Positions 15,037 to 23,675 of a stretch of 64,000 nt of DNA are shown here, one piece after another. The position numbers and the translations under genes are program-made. The DNA lies in assembly GCF_002532535.1 (NCBI RefSeq), contig NZ_NQWI01000019.1:1-64000 (forward strand), given 5' to 3'. The notes under the pieces are model-generated. The model ran no database searches, was not told the origin of the DNA, and was given only the letters and a program-made list of their open reading frames with translations. Numbering within the stretch: position 1 is the first letter of the stretch; each line of letters opens with the position of its first letter. The DNA is from Candidatus Viridilinea mediisalina. GTDB taxonomy: Bacteria > Chloroflexota > Chloroflexia > Chloroflexales > Chloroflexaceae.

Positions 15037-15982
15037 AGCGCCGTGCAACCTCCTCTGCTAACGCATCCTGGGGGGTGCGAGCGGTACGCACACCCGTAAG
15101 ATTGATCCCCAAGTGGGTCATCGTGGTAGCGACCGAGGCAGAGATACCAGTAATCGTGACATCGCAACCAAGCAGGCGCACAGCTTGAACCGCGTGCAGC
15201 AGAGCTTGGGCAACAGCAGTATCTACGGTATTCACCCCAGCAATATCGAGGATAACAAGGCGCGTACGACGTTCATTAACTTCACGCAGCAGGCGGGTAG
15301 TCAGTAGATTAGCACGGCGGCTATCGAGTTGACCAACGACTGGCGCCAGCAGCACACCATCGGCCATTTGTACAGCGGGGGTTTCGAGGGTAGCGACAAG
15401 ATTTAAGAGGCGCTGCTGTTCTTCAACCTGCACCCGCAACTCATCGCTACGCTGGCTCAACTCAACTGCCTGCCGTTCACTCTGCAAGCGCGACTGCTCG
15501 GCCTGGACTGTTTGGGCCTCAGCCTGGCGCTGAGCCGTCTCAGCCACCACGCGGATCATAACCACGCCAATTGCTACCATAGCAAAAACACCAATATCAG
15601 CTACGACAATATCATTACTGAGTGAAGTAAAGCGAAGGATGAGGAGTACAATAACAGCTAGAGCAACCACAAATGCCCAGATGGTAGACATCATGATTGT
15701 TGCCAAAACCACCGTAAGCACAGGTATGAAACCAATATTTATAGGTAGTTCAGGAGTTAACAGTACGCTCATCATCAAAACAGCAACCATTGCGGCAGCG
15801 ATATAGCGTGCTGGCTCCCAACCACGCCAATAGGCAAAGAGCAAAGCTGCATAGATCGCTGTTACTCCCATATTCATTATAAAGAAGGCAGAGCGATCAA
15901 AGGTTGGAATTGCCAGTATAATCGTGCCAACAGTAAGCACACTAAGCATGAGCAGGGTAACCTGGCGTTGGGTAATTTGCAC
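15032..15982 (-). CDS. Membrane STAS-domain protein, RsbR-like (copy 1)
   Basis: 316 residues from GTG 15982, with AAGGAG six bases upstream. The N-terminal ~150 residues hold six or so membrane helices. A coiled coil (~150-205, rich in Ala/Gln/Glu) leads to a C-terminal STAS domain. The STAS part has RsbR-type signatures: TPAVQMADGVLLAPVVGQLDSRRA, LDIAGVNTVDTAVAQALL and AVRLLGCDVTITGIS. RsbR proteins are stressosome components that control partner-switching sigma regulation. A membrane-anchored version may sense the envelope. It is a paralogue of the next gene; no partner kinase is adjacent. Confidence 0.88.
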   Translation of the reverse strand: MQITQRQVTLLMLSVLTVGTIILAIPTFDRSAFFIMNMGVTAIYAALLFAYWRGWEPARYIAAAMVAVLMMSVLLTPELPINIGFIPVLTVVLATIMMSTIWAFVVALAVIVLLILRFTSLSNDIVVADIGVFAMVAIGVVMIRVVAETAQRQAEAQTVQAEQSRLQSERQAVELSQRSDELRVQVEEQQRLLNLVATLETPAVQMADGVLLAPVVGQLDSRRANLLTTRLLREVNERRTRLVILDIAGVNTVDTAVAQALLHAVQAVRLLGCDVTITGISASVATTMTHLGINLTGVRTARTPQDALAEEVARRS

Positions 15983-15998
15983 AATACGCTCCTTGAAT

Positions 15999-16070
15999 AG
16001 GAAATAGGATACAGGATACAGGAAATAGGATACAGGATACAGGAAATAGGATACAGGATACAGGAAATTA
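15999..16070. repeat. 21-bp tandem repeat, ~3.4 copies
   Basis: The unit GGAAATAGGATACAGGATACA is repeated just upstream of STAS copy 1. It resembles the inverted family F motif. Confidence 0.9.
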
Positions 16071-16077
16071 GGAGTTT

Positions 16078-16204
16078 CCTCTGTTCTCTGTTCTCTGTTC
16101 TCTGTTCTTCTGTTCTCTGTTCTTCTGTTCTCTGTTCTCTGTTCTTCTGTTCTCTGTTCTTCTGTTCTCTGTTCTTCTGTTCTCTGTTCTCTGTTCTCTG
16201 TCTC
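16078..16204. repeat. TCTGTTCT-type microsatellite
   Basis: About 127 bp of TCTGTTCT and CTGTTCT units lies between the two STAS genes. Units of 7 and 8 bp alternate. Confidence 0.9.
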
Positions 16205-16209
16205 CCCCC

Positions 16210-17163
16210 TTAGCGCTGGACAAGCAATAGGGCTTCTTGGGGGGTACGTGCCGTGGTAATCCCAGCCAAATCGATCCCCAAGTGGGTCATGGTGGTGGCC
16301 ACAGCAGCGGAGATCCCCGTGACGGTGACATCGCAGCCAAGCAGGCGCACTGCTTGGATTGTATGGAGGATGGCTTGGGCAACGGCGGTATCTACGGTCT
16401 TCACGCCAGCGATATCGAGAATCAGCAGGTGGGTACGACGCTCACTCACATCGTGCAACAGGCGAGCCGTAATCTGGGTAGCGCGGCGGCTATCAATATG
16501 GCCCACAATTGGCGCTAATAACACTCCATTGGCCATTTCGACCGCTGGGGTTTCGAGCGTCGCCACAAGATCCAAGAGTTGTGCCTGTTGTTCATTCTGG
16601 GCTTGGAGTTCTGCACTACGCTGGGCCAACTCGGCGGCTTGGTGTTGCAACTCGGCCAAAGCCGTTTCAGCGCGTGCAGCCTGTTCTTCGGCTTGACGTT
16701 GGGCCGCTTCGGTCACAAGGCGGGATAAGATGAGCGCACTGACAAGCATTACGACGGAGAGCAACAGGGTGGGTTCAGTATAGGTTCCTTGACCACCAGC
16801 AAGAGTGATCAAGCCAATCACCGCTGCTACGGTTAACCCCACCACCCAGTAGGCATTGCCAAGCAGCAGCGCGATAACAGGGATCAAGGCCAAGATAAAA
16901 GGTGTGCCTCTCAGGACAAATGGTTCACGTAGATTAAGAAAGATTAATATACTCAAGACAATGAGCGCAACATAACGTGCATATTCCCATCCGCGCCAAT
17001 AGGCCAAACCAAGTATACTAAAGAAAAATAGTCCGATAATAGCACTAAGTAGTCTGACAGTTAATCCGCCAACAACCAAATAAAATATGGTAAATAACAA
17101 GGCTCCTACACTCAGGACGATGAAAACGCCGAGGGTAACATTACGCTGATTCAGATGGATCAT
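16210..17163 (-). CDS. Membrane STAS-domain protein, RsbR-like (copy 2)
   Basis: About 317 residues from ATG 17163, overlapping the stop of the terpene cyclase gene by ATGA. It has the same plan as copy 1: about six helices, an Ala/Gln-rich coiled coil (EAAQRQAEEQAARAETALAELQ) and an RsbR-like STAS domain (TPAVEMANGVLLAPIVGHIDSRRA, LDIAGVKTVDTAVAQAIL, LLGCDVTVTGIS). The two STAS domains are near-identical in motif order, so they arose by duplication; the membrane parts have diverged more. Coupling to a terpene cyclase is unexpected for a stressosome-like protein. Confidence 0.88.
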   Translation of the reverse strand: MIHLNQRNVTLGVFIVLSVGALLFTIFYLVVGGLTVRLLSAIIGLFFFSILGLAYWRGWEYARYVALIVLSILIFLNLREPFVLRGTPFILALIPVIALLLGNAYWVVGLTVAAVIGLITLAGGQGTYTEPTLLLSVVMLVSALILSRLVTEAAQRQAEEQAARAETALAELQHQAAELAQRSAELQAQNEQQAQLLDLVATLETPAVEMANGVLLAPIVGHIDSRRATQITARLLHDVSERRTHLLILDIAGVKTVDTAVAQAILHTIQAVRLLGCDVTVTGISAAVATTMTHLGIDLAGITTARTPQEALLLVQR

Positions 17164-18686
17164 GAACAATTCCCCTGCTTCAAACCCGCTGGATAGCTGC
17201 TTAACAGCGCCGTCAACTCAATGATATGCGCAATCCGTTTGGGCCGAAAGGTCTCTTTGGTCAACCAACATGCTACAGGCTCATGAACGAGTGGTCGGTA
17301 GTGATACTGCAACCAACGCTCGCCACGAGCAATACTAGCGTTAATATTATCATACGCTTTACCATTACCAACGACGTTGCGTAAGGCGAGGAGCGCATAG
17401 GCGGTCTCTTCGCTACTTGAGGCACCAATGCCCCATCCGCCATCGTTTTGCTGATAGGCGAGAATAATATTGATCGCCTGCTCTGTCTGTTGGGGGTAGG
17501 CATCGCCCAAGGCAACCAAGACGCGCCAAGTGGTATAGAGCCACGAACGATTCCATTTATCGCCTGGCCAGCGTCCATCAGAGAGTTGATTGCGGAGCAG
17601 GAAAGCCAAGTATGGTGAAAAATCCTGCCCCATGAGGCGCAGCGTATCGATGGCATGCGCAGTCACTGAAACCGAGGGTTGCAGTTCATGATGCCAAGCG
17701 CAAAAATGATCGCCAGCCGCAAAATGCATCAGTGCCGTACAATCAATTGGGTACCCCATGGTGTGAAAAATGGCAATCGCTGCTGCCGTATCATCGCCAT
17801 CGGGGGCAAAACAATCGTTGTGACTAATGCCAGTTGATGTAAAAATCCGTTCAAGCTCATCAAGCTGAGGCTTTACGCTATCGGCGAGTTGGGGTAGCGT
17901 CAGTAATCCTCCCAAATAGAGGGTATGCAGAGCAAAGACCTGCTCGAAGCGGTGACAAGGCCAGCAGGAAGGAACGACCCCAGGAATGGCAAGGCCAGTG
18001 GCTTGACTGGCCCGTTGGATGTAGTTGCGTGCTGACTCACGGGCCTGGAGGGTCGTTGGATCAGTTCCGGCGAGGTGCAGCCAGTAGGCAGTGGCCGCCA
18101 AGCTGCTCCCAATACTTCCATCGGCATCAAGCAAGGCAGGATCCGGCTCATTGCCCCAAGCTTCCCAGGAATGTAGCGCAGTGGTACCACGTCCAGGACG
18201 CAGTTTCTGGATCAATTGGCGCCGTCGCTCACCTAGTTCAATCAATGCCTGGTAGGGCGAGGGGTCTACATCTAAGCCCTGCTGCTGTGCTTGCTGGATG
18301 AGCATTGGTAAGAGCAACTCGATGCCTGCCGTCAGATCGTCGCTGAGGGTGTTCTGCCAATAGGATGCCTGCCGTGACAGGAACGTAAGCCCCCTGCGTA
18401 GCGCCTCCTGCTCTTGACGTCGTGTGCAGTAGGTGTGCAGGGCAAGAATAGCCGCCAGAGTCGGCAGATCACGCGTGCGCGGTGTTGCCGGATCGCCCCA
18501 TCCGCCATCATCATGCTGTTGCGCCAACAACCAACTGATGGCGGGCCAAACCCCTTCAGTTGGTGGGGCCCAACGGAGGACTTGAGCTGTGTCATAGACC
18601 GCCGGCGTAATCAGGCCACCATCTTTGCCCAATTGCGTGATCGTATGGCGCAGGTCGGTCAGGAGGATGTCAAGTTCGTAGTCCAT
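17160..18686 (-). CDS. Class II diterpene cyclase-like protein (DxDD, prenyltransferase/squalene-oxidase repeats)
   Basis: 508 residues from ATG 18686, with AAGGAG six bases upstream. Repeated QW-type motifs (QHDDGGWGD, LSDGRWPGD, QQNDGGWGI) show an alpha-barrel terpene cyclase/prenyltransferase fold. The class II acid motif DxDD appears as DGDDTAAAI (296-299). The LHSWEAWG segment matches a conserved site of bacterial copalyl-diphosphate-type synthases, and the length fits that group. It would protonate and cyclise geranylgeranyl diphosphate without removing the diphosphate. Class II cyclases are known from the related genus Herpetosiphon. No class I terpene synthase is nearby, so the product is unknown. 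It is the first gene of a pair with STAS copy 2. Confidence 0.85.
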   Translation of the reverse strand: MDYELDILLTDLRHTITQLGKDGGLITPAVYDTAQVLRWAPPTEGVWPAISWLLAQQHDDGGWGDPATPRTRDLPTLAAILALHTYCTRRQEQEALRRGLTFLSRQASYWQNTLSDDLTAGIELLLPMLIQQAQQQGLDVDPSPYQALIELGERRRQLIQKLRPGRGTTALHSWEAWGNEPDPALLDADGSIGSSLAATAYWLHLAGTDPTTLQARESARNYIQRASQATGLAIPGVVPSCWPCHRFEQVFALHTLYLGGLLTLPQLADSVKPQLDELERIFTSTGISHNDCFAPDGDDTAAAIAIFHTMGYPIDCTALMHFAAGDHFCAWHHELQPSVSVTAHAIDTLRLMGQDFSPYLAFLLRNQLSDGRWPGDKWNRSWLYTTWRVLVALGDAYPQQTEQAINIILAYQQNDGGWGIGASSSEETAYALLALRNVVGNGKAYDNINASIARGERWLQYHYRPLVHEPVACWLTKETFRPKRIAHIIELTALLSSYPAGLKQGNCS

Positions 18687-18736
18687 GGTGGCTCCTTATC
18701 TTTAGGGAAGGATACAGGAACGAGAAAACAGAGGGT

Positions 18737-18845
18737 TTCACCACAGAGGCACCGAGGGCACAGAGGTTAGTATGCAGGGAATGCCAACAGTGGCGCTTGT
18801 CCCATACCGCACACCTCTCTGTGTTCTCGGTGTCTCTGTGGTGAA
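18737..18845. repeat. Family D inverted-repeat element, copy D2
   Basis: Left arm TTCACCACAGAGGCACCGAG and right arm CTCGGTGTCTCTGTGGTGAA, with ~50 nt between them. It fills most of the gap between the cyclase and lyase genes. Confidence 0.8.
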
Positions 18846-18861
18846 TATCATGAAAGCGTTC

Positions 18862-20274
18862 CTACCCCGCTGCGGCAATTCCCTGAATGCCCCCCTCGGT
18901 GAGGGTGCGGGCATCAATCAGCTTGTCTACCTCTTCGCCCGAAAGCAGACCCTTCTCAACCACGATCTCCTTGATGGTCTTGCCGGTGGCCATGGCTTCC
19001 TTCGCAACCGCAGCCCCGTTGAGGTAGCCAATCACTGGGTTGAGCGCGGTGACGAGGATGGCATTCTTGGCCAGCCAGCCCTCCGCCTTTTCGCGGTTGG
19101 CTGTCACGCCCACCACACACTTGTCGGTGAAGGCGTTGATCGAGCCGATCAGGACGTGCATCATCTCGAAGAGGTTGTGGGCGATGATCGGCATCATGAC
19201 GTTCAGTTCAAGCTGGCCAGCTTGGGCCGATAGGCTAATGGTAACATCGCAGCCTTGGACGTGGAACGATGCCATGTTGAGCATCTCGGCCAGCACTGGG
19301 TTGACCTTGCCGGGCATGATGCTCGAGCCGGGTTGCACAGCGGGCAGACGGATCTCGTCGAGGCCGGTGGCTGGCCCGGAGCTGAGCAGGCGGAAATCGT
19401 TGGCGATGCGCGTCAGGGTGATACAGAGCGAGCGCATGCTGGCTGAGAAATCGGCGGGATCGGCCATGTTCTGCATGCTCTCGAAGAGGTTGCCTGAGCT
19501 ACGCAGCGGCTGCCCCGAGAGGGCCGAGAGCGCCTCGACCATGCGCTGGTGGTATTCGGTGTGGGCATTGAGGCCGCTGCCCGTCGCGGTGCCGCCGATG
19601 CCCAAGCGCCGCATACGCTCCGCTGCAACATTGATGCGCTCTAGGTCGTTCCGCACCGCCAGCGCGTAGGCGCTAAACTCCTGGCCCAAACGCACCGGCA
19701 CGGCATCCTGCAGGTGGGTGCGCCCCGACTTCACCACATCATCAAACTCGGCAGCCTTCGCCTCCAATGCCTCAGCCAACTTGGTTACGGCGTTCACCAA
19801 CTCGGGCAAGCGCCAGAGACAACCAAGGCGAATCGCGGTCGGAATGGTATCGTTAGTAGACTGGGCCATATTGACGTGATCGTTGGGATTGACCGGCTTG
19901 TTGGCATCATCAAGCGCAAAGCCCAGAATCTGGTTAGCGCGGTTGGCAATCACCTCATTGAGATTCATGTTGTGTGAAGTGCCAGCACCAGCCTGGAAGG
20001 GATCAACCACAAACTGATCCTGATGCTGGCCAGCGAGAATCTCATCGGCGGCCTGAATGATCGCATCGGCCAACTTGGGCTCTAGTAGGCCCAGATCACG
20101 GTTGACCTGCGCGGCGGCCCGTTTGACCGCAGCCTGGGCCCAGACAAACGCCGGATAGGGCTTGAGGCCACTCACCGGGAAGTTGAGCACGGCACGCTGC
20201 GTCTGGGAACCATAGAGCGCATCAGCGGGCACCTGCATCTCACCCAGTGAGTCCTTTTCAATACGAAAGCTCAT
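18862..20274 (-). CDS. Fumarase/aspartase-superfamily lyase (class II fumarase or aspartate ammonia-lyase)
   Basis: About 470 residues from ATG 20274, with AAAGGAGTG upstream. The superfamily signature GSSIMPGKVNPV is present, with the STND loop (MAQSTNDTIPTA) and GRTHLQDAVP. These enzymes add or remove water or ammonia across fumarate. The flanking sequence (AVPVRLGQEFSAYA, AQAGQLELNVMMPII, GLLSGEEVD) is closer to aspartases such as Bacillus AnsB than to E. coli FumC. I therefore leave the choice open: in this phylum such genes may serve as fumarase in the TCA cycle or 3-hydroxypropionate bicycle. It is divergent from the DUF624 gene. Confidence 0.88.
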   Translation of the reverse strand: MSFRIEKDSLGEMQVPADALYGSQTQRAVLNFPVSGLKPYPAFVWAQAAVKRAAAQVNRDLGLLEPKLADAIIQAADEILAGQHQDQFVVDPFQAGAGTSHNMNLNEVIANRANQILGFALDDANKPVNPNDHVNMAQSTNDTIPTAIRLGCLWRLPELVNAVTKLAEALEAKAAEFDDVVKSGRTHLQDAVPVRLGQEFSAYALAVRNDLERINVAAERMRRLGIGGTATGSGLNAHTEYHQRMVEALSALSGQPLRSSGNLFESMQNMADPADFSASMRSLCITLTRIANDFRLLSSGPATGLDEIRLPAVQPGSSIMPGKVNPVLAEMLNMASFHVQGCDVTISLSAQAGQLELNVMMPIIAHNLFEMMHVLIGSINAFTDKCVVGVTANREKAEGWLAKNAILVTALNPVIGYLNGAAVAKEAMATGKTIKEIVVEKGLLSGEEVDKLIDARTLTEGGIQGIAAAG

Positions 20275-20338
20275 CGCAATCACTCCTTTGTACTTGTGCC
20301 TCAACCAAGGAGGCGGAAACAACCACGTAACCGCAACG

Positions 20339-20344
20339 ATTGTA
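20339..20344 (-). promoter_or_regulatory. Possible extended -10 for the lyase gene
   Basis: The minus strand shows TGTGCTACAAT, an extended -10, about 65 bp upstream of the lyase start. No good -35 is seen. Confidence 0.3.
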
Positions 20345-20377
20345 GCACAGGACATGGTTCATAGCTACTTTACCGTT

Positions 20378-20414
20378 TTCCTATTTCCTATCTCCTATTT
20401 CCTGTATCCTACCC
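20378..20414. repeat. Family F pyrimidine-rich repeat
   Basis: CTATTTCCTATCTCC...CCTGTATCCTACCCTAA type sequence between divergent genes. Confidence 0.5.
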
Positions 20415-20461
20415 TAATGGGTATAATAACCAAGGTAATAGGGATTGGATTAGACCTGTGA

Positions 20462-20577
20462 TACCAATTACCCTTGAACATGCTGCATCATCAAGAACGC
20501 TAAAGCCCATTGGGACGCCATGTTCGGCAATCTGCAATCTACAATCTACAATCTACAATCTACAATCGTAAATGGTA
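20462..20577. mobile_element. MITE family E, copy E3
   Basis: Longest E copy, with ends TACCAATTACCCTTG and AAATGGTA and about five 7-bp internal units. The flanks are TGA on the left and TCA on the right, so the TNA duplication is not exact. It lies directly upstream of the DUF624 ribosome site. Confidence 0.8.
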
Positions 20578-20595
20578 TCACAGGGAGGCTTGGCT

Positions 20596-21264
20596 ATGCT
20601 CAACCCCTTGCTGCCCTTGGGGCGTGCCTTGGGTGATCTCTTTGATGAAATTTTGTTGCTGCTAGGCTGTAACATGCTCTGGCTCTGCCTGAGCGGCCCT
20701 CTTTGGGCTCTGGCCTTTGTTGCACTGCTTGATGGCTTGGGATGGCTTGCGGCCCTCTTTGGGCTGGTGGGCGTACTACCGGCTGGCCCTGCGACTCTGG
20801 GCTTGTTTGCGGTGGTATACCGTGTCGCTGAGGGGCGGGCGATTACGTTGCGCACCTTCTTTACAGGCATGCGCGACTACGCCAAGGTCGGTTGGGCGCT
20901 CATGGGGTTTTGGGTGGCAGGCATACTGCTTGTGCTACTCAATCTGGGCTTCTACAGCCAGCATGAAGGCTGGTGGGCAATCGTGCTGAGTGGCATTTGG
21001 CTCTATGCGCTGCTCTTTTGGCTGGGTATATTCATCTATGCCCCCGCACTCACTATCCTCTATGCCCAACCAACCCTCCGCCTTGTGCTGCGCGACAGCG
21101 CCTTGCTTCTGCTGCGCTACCCCTTCTTCAGCTTTCTCAACCTCTTTTTGATGGGGCTTGCGCTTGTGTTCAGCCTAGCCCTATTGGTGCCAATCCTCTT
21201 CTTCACGATCAGCCTGCTGGCCCTGTGGGGCATGCGGGCGACCATGCTGCTTACGGCTGAATAG
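20596..21264 (+). CDS. YesL-like (DUF624) membrane protein
   Basis: About 222 residues from ATG 20596, with GGGAGG seven bases upstream; an earlier ATG at 20572 lies in repeat E3. Five to six membrane helices are evident. The N-terminus (NPLLPLGRALGDLFDEILLLLGCNMLWLCLSGP) and GPATLGLFAVVYRVAEGRAI are typical of the DUF624/YesL family. Members often sit with carbohydrate transport genes, but their biochemical role is unknown. It is followed after 8 bp by the CapA-like gene and is probably co-transcribed with it. Confidence 0.82.
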   Translation: MLNPLLPLGRALGDLFDEILLLLGCNMLWLCLSGPLWALAFVALLDGLGWLAALFGLVGVLPAGPATLGLFAVVYRVAEGRAITLRTFFTGMRDYAKVGWALMGFWVAGILLVLLNLGFYSQHEGWWAIVLSGIWLYALLFWLGIFIYAPALTILYAQPTLRLVLRDSALLLLRYPFFSFLNLFLMGLALVFSLALLVPILFFTISLLALWGMRATMLLTAE

Positions 21265-21272
21265 TTGGTATT

Positions 21273-23420
21273 ATGAAAATCCTACTACCTCTCCTCATCA
21301 CGATGTGGCTCATGCTTGCCTTGGCCCATCCGGTGCATAGCCGTGAGGCGCAGGGGCTCGATCAGCCCTTGGATCTGGCCAATCGCTGTGGCGATGGGGT
21401 CAGTGAGATCCATTTTACCCTGGCGGCTACTGGCGCTACCTTTCCCCATGAGCATATCCAGGCGGTGGGTGAGGCCCAGGGCTACCATGTGCTGTTTGAC
21501 CATGTACGCCCGTTTTTGCAGGCGGCTGATCTGGCCTATACTCATCTCGATGGGGCAATGCTGACCGGGACGGACTCCCAGTTTAACTATAATCCTAGCT
21601 TGGCTACAGCCCTGCGCGAGGCGGGAATTGGGCTGATTTCAATGGCTACTAACCATAGCCTTGACCGTGGCCCCGCTGGTCTCGATGCGACCCTTGATCT
21701 GCTTGATGCCAATGCCATGCTGCATCACGGGGCTGTCCGTAGTGATGCCAGTGAGCGTCCCGCTTTTTTGCCGCTGACGCTGACCCGCGGCGATGCGACG
21801 CTGACGCTTGGTTTTATTGCGGCCACATGGGGCACGAACGATCTTCCCGATCCCTTTGATCAGGTGAATTTGCTCTATGCCAGTCGTAGCTATGGCGAAC
21901 AGGGCGAGCTGCGGGCCAGTATGCTGGAGGCGGTGGCGCAGGCGGCGGCTGCAACCGACTTGGTGGTGGTGGCGGCCCATTGGGGCTTTGAGGGTCAGTC
22001 TGAGCCCGCTGTGAGCCAGCGTGAGGCTGCCCACCAATTGGCCGCCGCTGGGGCTGATGTCATCTTGGGTGCTCAGTCCCATACGCTGCAACCTGTGGAG
22101 TGGCTTGAACACGAGGGGCGGCAAACTCTGGTAATCTATTCCTTAGCCCATTTCCTTGCTTCGCAGGGAGCCTTTCAAGCGCAGTCCTCTAGCGCTACTT
22201 CGGTTATCTTCTATGTGGGCGTAGCCCGCGCCGCCGATGGCAGTGTGCGTGTGACGGGCTATCGCTACTTGCCAACTATGCATAGTGACGCTGATACCCG
22301 GCCCGCACCGATCCAGCCCGGTAGCCACGAATCGGTGCTTGCCCACGTACGTACGATGATGCGCGACCCCGGTGGTTTGCGCCAGCTTCCCGCGAGCCCG
22401 CCTGAAGAGCGGGTGGAGGTCTGCCCGCCGTTAGTGCTTGCCGAGGCGCCAGAGACGCCGCTGCTCGGCGATTTTGCCCAGCACTATCGCAGTTTGGGTG
22501 AACGAACCCCCCAGCCGCTTGAGCATGCCATGATAACGCTGGGCCTGCCCCTCGGCCCGCCCATGGTCGAGTTGGCGGGCGATTGCACCACGTCATTGCC
22601 TGTACTCTACACTGAACGGCAACGCCTAGAACTGCACGCCGATGCCCCCTGGCCCTACCGCATCATTGGTAGCCAGTTGGGAACGTATAGCTTTATGCAG
22701 CGCTACCCGGGGCGCAGCATCGAGCGTCGTACCGATCTGAGCGATCCAGCAGCCTTTGGCGATAGTCGCTTTCGCGCCTTCTATGAGCAGTATGGCGACC
22801 TGAAGCGCTTTGGCTATCCTATTTCGGGGGCACTTAACGAAGATCATCCAGAGACAGGCGTGCCAACGACGGTGCAATATTTCGAGCGGGCGCGCTTCGA
22901 GTTGGCTCCGCTGCAACCGCCCGCTGCGCCGCTGCATGCCCAGGTGCGTCTCGGCCTGCTGGGGCGCGAGCTGCGTGAAGCCGGGGGCGTCGCGGCACTC
23001 TGTGGTTTGCCGCTAACCCCGGCGGTGGTTACGGCGGGCGCACCAACGGCTACACCTATGCCAGCATCCGGTTTTATCCTTGGGCTGAGTAGCGAAGACC
23101 TCAGCCTGATTGGTGCCGCTGCGACCCAGTTGGCCCAGAGTGCCACCCCCTTGATTCCCTACATTGCCGCTTTTGCTTTGGCCCTTGCGCTCTTGGCGAT
23201 GCTTGGCCTTGCTTTCAACGATTGGCGCAACCGTCGCCAGCGCAATACGCGCCAGACCTACCGCTATCGGCGTAGCGCCTATGAGCGCTTCGCCCGCCTG
23301 CCACCAGCGGGCAGCAATCAAGCCCCCAAAGCCCAGGCGCAACCAGAGCCGCAACCGCATGCTGCTGATCACGATGACGATGATGATGATGAGTTGCTGA
23401 AGCAACTCTTGAAGCAGTAG
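21273..23420 (+). CDS. CapA-like secreted protein with C-terminal anchor
   Basis: 715 residues with an N-terminal signal (LLPLLITMWLMLALAHPVHS). Residues ~45-350 resemble CapA-family metallophosphatase-like domains of poly-gamma-glutamate synthesis: ATNHSLDRG, VVAAHWGFEG, GAQSHTLQPVEW and YSLAHFLAS. The first motifs are altered: the expected GD metal site reads AATGAT and the NLEGP motif reads HLDGA, so activity is doubtful. A second region (~400-580) carries DLKRFGYPIS-type motifs seen in envelope proteins of this phylum. A membrane helix (~625-650) and an acidic tail (DHDDDDDDELLKQ) end it. It lies 8 bp after the DUF624 gene, with a poor ribosome site. Confidence 0.82.
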   Translation: MKILLPLLITMWLMLALAHPVHSREAQGLDQPLDLANRCGDGVSEIHFTLAATGATFPHEHIQAVGEAQGYHVLFDHVRPFLQAADLAYTHLDGAMLTGTDSQFNYNPSLATALREAGIGLISMATNHSLDRGPAGLDATLDLLDANAMLHHGAVRSDASERPAFLPLTLTRGDATLTLGFIAATWGTNDLPDPFDQVNLLYASRSYGEQGELRASMLEAVAQAAAATDLVVVAAHWGFEGQSEPAVSQREAAHQLAAAGADVILGAQSHTLQPVEWLEHEGRQTLVIYSLAHFLASQGAFQAQSSSATSVIFYVGVARAADGSVRVTGYRYLPTMHSDADTRPAPIQPGSHESVLAHVRTMMRDPGGLRQLPASPPEERVEVCPPLVLAEAPETPLLGDFAQHYRSLGERTPQPLEHAMITLGLPLGPPMVELAGDCTTSLPVLYTERQRLELHADAPWPYRIIGSQLGTYSFMQRYPGRSIERRTDLSDPAAFGDSRFRAFYEQYGDLKRFGYPISGALNEDHPETGVPTTVQYFERARFELAPLQPPAAPLHAQVRLGLLGRELREAGGVAALCGLPLTPAVVTAGAPTATPMPASGFILGLSSEDLSLIGAAATQLAQSATPLIPYIAAFALALALLAMLGLAFNDWRNRRQRNTRQTYRYRRSAYERFARLPPAGSNQAPKAQAQPEPQPHAADHDDDDDDELLKQLLKQ

Positions 23421-23440
23421 ATGGAGAGAGATACCGAAAT

Positions 23441-23590
23441 TTTCACCACAGAGGCACCGAGGACACAGAGGTTTTGGTGGAGGAGTGCGAACTTTACCAT
23501 AACTCTCTCTGTGTTCTCTGTGCCTCTGTGGTGAAAACCTCTGTATCTCGATAACTCTCTCTGTGTTCTCTGTGCCTCTGTGGTGAAAAC
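23441..23590. repeat. Family D inverted-repeat element, copy D3 with duplicated right arm
   Basis: Left arm at 23441-23470 (TTTCACCACAGAGGCACCGA). The right arm (CTCTGTGCCTCTGTGGTGAAAA) is present twice in tandem, ending at ~23536 and ~23590. Confidence 0.8.
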
Positions 23591-23675
23591 CTCTGCATCT
23601 CTATGCTTGTCTTACGGCTCTGCCTTTTGTACAATGAAGGTCAGAGGTGTGACCGGGTGACGGAATGGTTCAGCG

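Noticed and set aside
18862-20274. Firm assignment as fumC
   Set aside because: The PGKVNPV signature is shared with Bacillus-type aspartases and flanking motifs are closer to these, so the gene symbol was left out.
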